Source: Gammaproteobacteria bacterium (GTDB taxonomy: Bacteria > Pseudomonadota > Gammaproteobacteria > Thiohalomonadales > Thiohalomonadaceae). From it: a stretch of 50,172 nucleotides of DNA. A program made the translations under genes and the position numbers. Shown piece after piece: positions 47,098 through 50,172 of the stretch; the stretch's first letter is position 1; each line of letters opens with the position of its first letter. The stretch covers positions 1-50,172 of the forward strand of contig JAPHSX010000009.1 in the NCBI GenBank assembly GCA_026196575.1, given 5' to 3'. Below the pieces are notes generated by a model, which ran no database searches, was not told where the DNA came from, and saw only the letters and a list, made by a program, of their open reading frames with translations.

Positions 47098-47559
47098 TTA
47101 GTGGTTGTGTGACATTCCCCCCATACCACCGCTCCCGGCGCGCACCTGATGAGTCACCTCCACGCTCTCGCCATCCTTGAAGGCAAGGGTAACGCTGACC
47201 TCATCCCCCGCGCGTAGCGCCTGCTTCGGTTTCATCATCATCAGGTGGTAGCCATTGGGTTCAAAGGTGACGGAACCGTTGGCCGGAATGGTAACCATGT
47301 GCTGATGTACCATCTTCGCCATCGTGCCATCGATCACCGTGCGATGCAGCATAATCGACTCAAAGGCCGGACTGCTGGCGCCAACCAGCATACGATCCGC
47401 ATCGTCATGGTTATGCAGCGTCATATACCCCCCCATTGCCATCGCGCCGGGAGGGGCCTCGCGGATCCAGGCGTTCTCCACCATCAAATCACCCGCCAGC
47501 GCGAGGGAGCTCATCAGTGAAAGGGCAAACAGTGAAATTACCTTTGTCATCTTCTGCAT
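47098..47559 (-). CDS. Copper chaperone PCu(A)C-family protein
   Basis: 153 residues from the ATG at 47559 after AAGGAG. A signal peptide (VISLFALSLMSSLALAG) sends it to the periplasm. The DUF461/PCu(A)C fold is shown by ENAWIREAPPGAMAMGGYMTLHN and MLHRTVIDGTMAKMVHQHM (metal-binding Met and His), then FEPNGYHLMMMKPKQAL. The C-terminal tail GSGGMGGMSHNH adds more Met and His. Such proteins deliver Cu(I) to cytochrome oxidase CuA or serve in copper acquisition. It follows tonB by 29 bases on the same strand, so it may be coupled to a TonB-dependent copper uptake path. Confidence 0.92.
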   Translation of the reverse strand: MQKMTKVISLFALSLMSSLALAGDLMVENAWIREAPPGAMAMGGYMTLHNHDDADRMLVGASSPAFESIMLHRTVIDGTMAKMVHQHMVTIPANGSVTFEPNGYHLMMMKPKQALRAGDEVSVTLAFKDGESVEVTHQVRAGSGGMGGMSHNH

Positions 47560-47588
47560 CGTGCTCTCCTTAACTAAAAAAAACGGCA

Positions 47589-48296
47589 TCACATCAGCTC
47601 GTATGCCATGTAAAAACTTACCGCGTACGGTGTGGCCAGTGCCTCGGGCGGCCTGGGCAGTGGCAGCGCCCGCGCCAACGCCTCTTCGGCCGCGCTGCGC
47701 AGCAGCTTGTGCCCCTCTGTCACGCGCAGATCCCTGATCCCACCACCGGCCAACAACTCAAACGAGATCTTCACCTTCGCCTGCAGGCCACGCCGACGCG
47801 CCGTCATCGGATAGAATTTGTGCGACTCGATATGGCCCATCATGCGACGCAGGTACTCGTTGCGCTGCTGCTCCTGCAGCCACGCCTCGCGTTGCAGGAC
47901 ACTGGCACTCACCGTGGAGGCGGCGGCACTCGTCGCGCTCTCGGGCAACGGCTCTGGCACGGGCTCCTCTAGCCTCGCCTCCGGCTTTTCGACCGGCTTG
48001 GGCGGCGCCGGCGGCACGACCCGGCGCCTCTTTGATTTTTTTGGCGGCGGCACTTCGACCACCGGGGCGGAGGGCTTCACATTGGCCTCCACCGCCGGCT
48101 TGGGCGGCTCCACCGGCTGCGGTTGCGGCAGCGTGGCGCTCACCGAGCGAAAACTGAGGTGGGTCACGGTGCGCTGTTGTACCGGCGCCTCACGTTCGGT
48201 ACCGGCGTGCGAGCCCCACTGCGCCAACAGCGCCAGATGCGCCAGCAGCGATGCCAGGATGGCACCCACCCAAATCACCCGCTCCCCGTGACTCAT
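47589..48296 (-). CDS. tonB: Energy transducer TonB
   Basis: 235 residues. One N-terminal membrane helix (VIWVGAILASLLAHLALLAQW, with the conserved Ser-His spacing), then a Pro/Lys/Glu-rich periplasm-spanning region (QPQPVEPPKP, VPPPKKSKRRR, PAPPKPVEKP), and a TonB C-terminal domain from IESHKFYPMTARRRGLQ to SFYMAYELM. TonB carries proton-motive-force energy from ExbB/ExbD to outer-membrane receptors. It overlaps exbD by four bases. No receptor gene lies in the window. Confidence 0.93.
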   Translation of the reverse strand: MSHGERVIWVGAILASLLAHLALLAQWGSHAGTEREAPVQQRTVTHLSFRSVSATLPQPQPVEPPKPAVEANVKPSAPVVEVPPPKKSKRRRVVPPAPPKPVEKPEARLEEPVPEPLPESATSAAASTVSASVLQREAWLQEQQRNEYLRRMMGHIESHKFYPMTARRRGLQAKVKISFELLAGGGIRDLRVTEGHKLLRSAAEEALARALPLPRPPEALATPYAVSFYMAYELM

Positions 48297-48694
48297 TTCT
48301 GTTCGGAGACAATATCCACGCCGCTGGCCCCTGCCCGGCGTGCCGCGTCGAGCACGGTAACGGAGCGACCCAGCGGCGAGGTACGATCCCCACGGATCCT
48401 GACCTGTTTGTCCCCCTGTCCCGCCAACGCGGTGCGTAACACCTCCAACAGCGCCTCATCCGCGACAAAGTGATCGTTAATCAGCAGCCGTCCATCCTTG
48501 GCGATCACCACCTCCAGTCGACTGTCCTCGCCCACCGCATCGCCGCTATCGGCCACCGGCAGTTCGATATTAAGGCTCTGCTCCTGCACGAAGTGCGAGG
48601 TGAGCATAAAGAAGACCAGCAACAAAAAGACGATATCGATGAGCGGTGTCAGATTGGGGGCCTGGGTCGAGCGACGACGCCCCTCAAATTGCAT
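48293..48694 (-). CDS. exbD: Biopolymer transport protein ExbD
   Basis: 133 residues. ExbD/TolR family: NLTPLIDIVFLLLVFFMLTSHF contains the membrane helix with the conserved proton-pathway Asp. A short periplasmic domain follows (LNIELPVADSGD, RIRGDRTSPLGRSVTVLDAAR). It works with ExbB and TonB. The start overlaps exbB by 11 bases and its stop overlaps tonB by four. Confidence 0.94.
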   Translation of the reverse strand: MQFEGRRRSTQAPNLTPLIDIVFLLLVFFMLTSHFVQEQSLNIELPVADSGDAVGEDSRLEVVIAKDGRLLINDHFVADEALLEVLRTALAGQGDKQVRIRGDRTSPLGRSVTVLDAARRAGASGVDIVSEQK

Positions 48695-49343
48695 GGATCT
48701 CGCCCTCGCGATGGTGAATCGGCGTCTCGTCGCAGGCGGCCCCCTTCACCGGCAACTGCTCCAGCAGAAGCGAGGCGCAGCTGCGCATGCCATGGGCACG
48801 CCGGTCCGCCATCCCCTCCAGGAAATGGAGCAGCAGCAGGATGGGGATCGCCACAACCAAACCGACGCCGGTGGTCAGCATCGCCTCCCAAATCCCGCCG
48901 GCCAGCGCCTGGGCATCAACCCGGCCGCCCGCCTGCTCAATCACCATAAAGGCCTTGATCATGCCGAGGATGGTGCCGAGCAGCCCCAGCAGCGGTGCGG
49001 TATTACCGAGGATCCCCAGGGTGCGAAAGCCCCGTTCCATCCGTTGCAGCTCGATTGAGCCAATGCGCGAGGCCACACGATTGAGATCGGCAACCCCCTT
49101 GCCGTAGGCCTCCAGCAGGGCACGCAAAATGGCGACCTCCGGGCCGCGATAGTGCGCCAGCCATGCCGCCGTCTCCCCACGTCGCCAGCTCTCTACCAAC
49201 TCCTCCTCAAACTCCTGCGGCAGCCGCCCCATCAGCAGGAAACGCAGAGTCCGCTCCAGCACGATGGCAAGGGCGACCACCGAATAGAGCAGCAGCACCC
49301 AGACAACAACCCCCCCCTTGTCGAACAGCTCGGCGACGATCAT
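48684..49343 (-). CDS. exbB: Biopolymer transport protein ExbB
   Basis: 219 residues from the ATG at 49343, after GGGGGAGG; a longer frame to 49397 is not needed. MotA/TolQ/ExbB family with three helices: VVVWVLLLYSVVALAIVLE, then a long cytoplasmic part, LGILGNTAPLLGLLGTILGMIKAF, and LLTTGVGLVVAIPILLLLHFL-like, named by GVGLVVAIP. It forms the pentameric ExbB channel with ExbD. It is the first gene of the exbB-exbD-tonB-PCu(A)C operon; the promoter should be in 49344-49621, but I found no clear -35/-10 pair or Fur box. Confidence 0.93.
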   Translation of the reverse strand: MIVAELFDKGGVVVWVLLLYSVVALAIVLERTLRFLLMGRLPQEFEEELVESWRRGETAAWLAHYRGPEVAILRALLEAYGKGVADLNRVASRIGSIELQRMERGFRTLGILGNTAPLLGLLGTILGMIKAFMVIEQAGGRVDAQALAGGIWEAMLTTGVGLVVAIPILLLLHFLEGMADRRAHGMRSCASLLLEQLPVKGAACDETPIHHREGEIHAI

Positions 49344-49621
49344 GAACACCTCCCCCATGGAAAACGGCCGCCTGAGGGGACAGGCACGGGCGCGCAAGGG
49401 GGACGGCAGACCAAACCGCTGAAGAGTGACATACCGTTCGATAGTGCAATCCGCACGCCAACTCTATCTCTTTGATTCATATAACTATGCATTGCTCTCT
49501 CCACAACAGTTGCGCCATATCACTAATCGAAATGGGCGAAATAACGCAGTGCCCCTCCCCGGCAGACCGCGCTCTTCATGACTACACTCTGACTACTGTT
49601 CCGACCGCGATATGATTCCAC

Positions 49622-49900
49622 ATGCCTGTCTTCATCCTCCACTTTGACTGCCAGCCCGTCGACAAAACGGCAACCACCCGGCACCAGAGCGCCGAGTCCT
49701 GCAGCATCGCAGAGACGCTCGAACAGGCCGAGGCGCAGGCGCGCACCCTGATCGCCACACACACCCACAGCGCCGGCGATCTGATCGCCTTTGCCAGGGT
49801 CGAGACGGAGGAGATCGCCCATCTCAGCCAGGATGAGGCGACACTCTATCTCAAGGCCCAGCAGCACACCCCACCCTGTGCTGTGTTCTTCTTTGCCTGA
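49622..49900 (+). CDS. Small hypothetical protein
   Basis: 92 residues from the ATG at 49622. No recognised family. It begins with a beta-like strand (MPVFILHFDCQPV), has an alanine/glutamate-rich helix (AETLEQAEAQARTLI) and ends in a hydrophobic CAVFFFA. No signal peptide. It is followed by a clear terminator and lies opposite the exbB operon, from which its start is about 280 bases away. The ribosome-binding site is weak, so reality is likely but not certain. Confidence 0.6.
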   Translation: MPVFILHFDCQPVDKTATTRHQSAESCSIAETLEQAEAQARTLIATHTHSAGDLIAFARVETEEIAHLSQDEATLYLKAQQHTPPCAVFFFA

Positions 49901-49953
49901 CACGACAGCATCTAGCTGTCCCGTTGCATCAGAAATATCTCGGCTAAAACGAA

Positions 49954-49990
49954 AACGGCCTATACCTTGCGGGTACAGGCCGTTCTTTTA
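49954..49990. terminator. Bidirectional terminator between small gene and tRNA-His
   Basis: AACGGCCTATACC pairs with GGGTACAGGCCGTT with one mismatch. CTTTTATTAT follows on the plus strand and GTTTTCGTTTT on the minus strand. It would stop both the small plus-strand gene and the tRNA-Arg/tRNA-His transcript. Confidence 0.85.
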
Positions 49991-49993
49991 TTA

Positions 49994-50071
49994 TGGGGTG
50001 GCTGAAGGGACTCGAACCCTCGACAACTGGAATCACAATCCAGGACTCTAACCAACTGAGCTACAGCCACC
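49994..50071 (-). tRNA. tRNA-His(GTG)
   Basis: 78 bases including CCA and the extra G at position -1, the His identity element, pairing with C73. Acceptor GTGGCTG/CAGCCAC, anticodon GTG in GATTGTGATTC, T-arm GGTTCGAGTCC. It follows tRNA-Arg on the same strand. Confidence 0.97.
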
Positions 50072-50101
50072 ATTGAAACACTACTGCCAACGGCGCTATT
50101 T

Positions 50102-50172
50102 TGGCGCGCCTGGCAGGACTCGAACCTGCTACCCTCGGCTTAGAAGGCCGATGCTCTATCCGGATGAGCTAC
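50102..50172 (-). tRNA. tRNA-Arg(TCT), 5' end cut by window edge
   Basis: 71 bases seen, including encoded CCA. About six 5' acceptor bases lie beyond the window. Anticodon TCT in CCTTCTAAGC, T-arm AGGTTCGAGTCCT, 3' acceptor part CAGGCGC, discriminator G. It reads the rare Arg codons AGA/AGG. Confidence 0.93.

Noticed and set aside
49344-49621. Fur box upstream of exbB
   Set aside because: The AT-rich stretch near 49470-49490 does not show the GATAAT hexamer repeats expected of a Fur site.

Overview
The window looks like the chromosome of a fairly GC-rich gammaproteobacterium. Several blocks keep gene orders I recall from this class: yffB-dapE, mltD/gloB/yafS/rnhA/dnaQ, tig-clpP-clpX-lon-hupB-tRNA-Val-tRNA-Asp-ppiD, and yejABEF. 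I cannot fix the genus. Tad-type pilus genes, RtcB/archease and CheV would suit an environmental, possibly Chromatiales-like, lineage, but that is only an impression. I see no phage, no intact transposase, no CRISPR array and no rRNA.

Layout. 1-2598 (+): lysine/diaminopimelate genes (dapD end, a coiled-coil protein with an H-NS-like N-terminus, yffB, dapE), followed by an EF-hand-like protein. 3787-12346 (-): rtcB and archease (RNA repair), tsaB (tRNA t6A), an outer-membrane barrel protein, the helicases yoaA and hrpB, and a small possible nuclease-fold protein between them. 12459-15150: a host-attachment-family protein and a methyltransferase (+), then cheW-cheV (-). 15151-19714: a Tad/Flp accessory locus with three pseudopilin-like genes (+). 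Its pilin gene sits on the other strand, inserted between the usual neighbours rnhA and dnaQ, with a REP-like inverted pair beside it. 19779-25159: rnhA and a yafS-like methyltransferase (-), then gloB, mltD and an AT-rich multi-pass membrane protein (+).

25167-33570 (-): a closely packed run yejA-yejB-yejE-yejF followed by a membrane thioredoxin, a DHH phosphoesterase, a Mut7-C RNase-like protein and a HIT-superfamily protein. This joins a peptide importer to four redox or phosphodiester enzymes and is the most interesting candidate for an undescribed functional unit. 33685-38796 (-): a GT-C/TPR membrane protein, a dicarboxylate symporter and ppiD.

38842-45946 (-): the proteostasis block, transcribed tRNA-Leu, tig, clpP, clpX, lon, hupB, tRNA-Val, tRNA-Asp, terminator. 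It includes a strong hupB promoter followed by an attenuator-like hairpin. 46074-49900: a lone sigma-54 activator (+), an exbB-exbD-tonB-PCu(A)C operon (-) and a small unknown gene (+). These lie between tRNA-Leu and a tRNA-Arg/tRNA-His pair that reaches the window edge.
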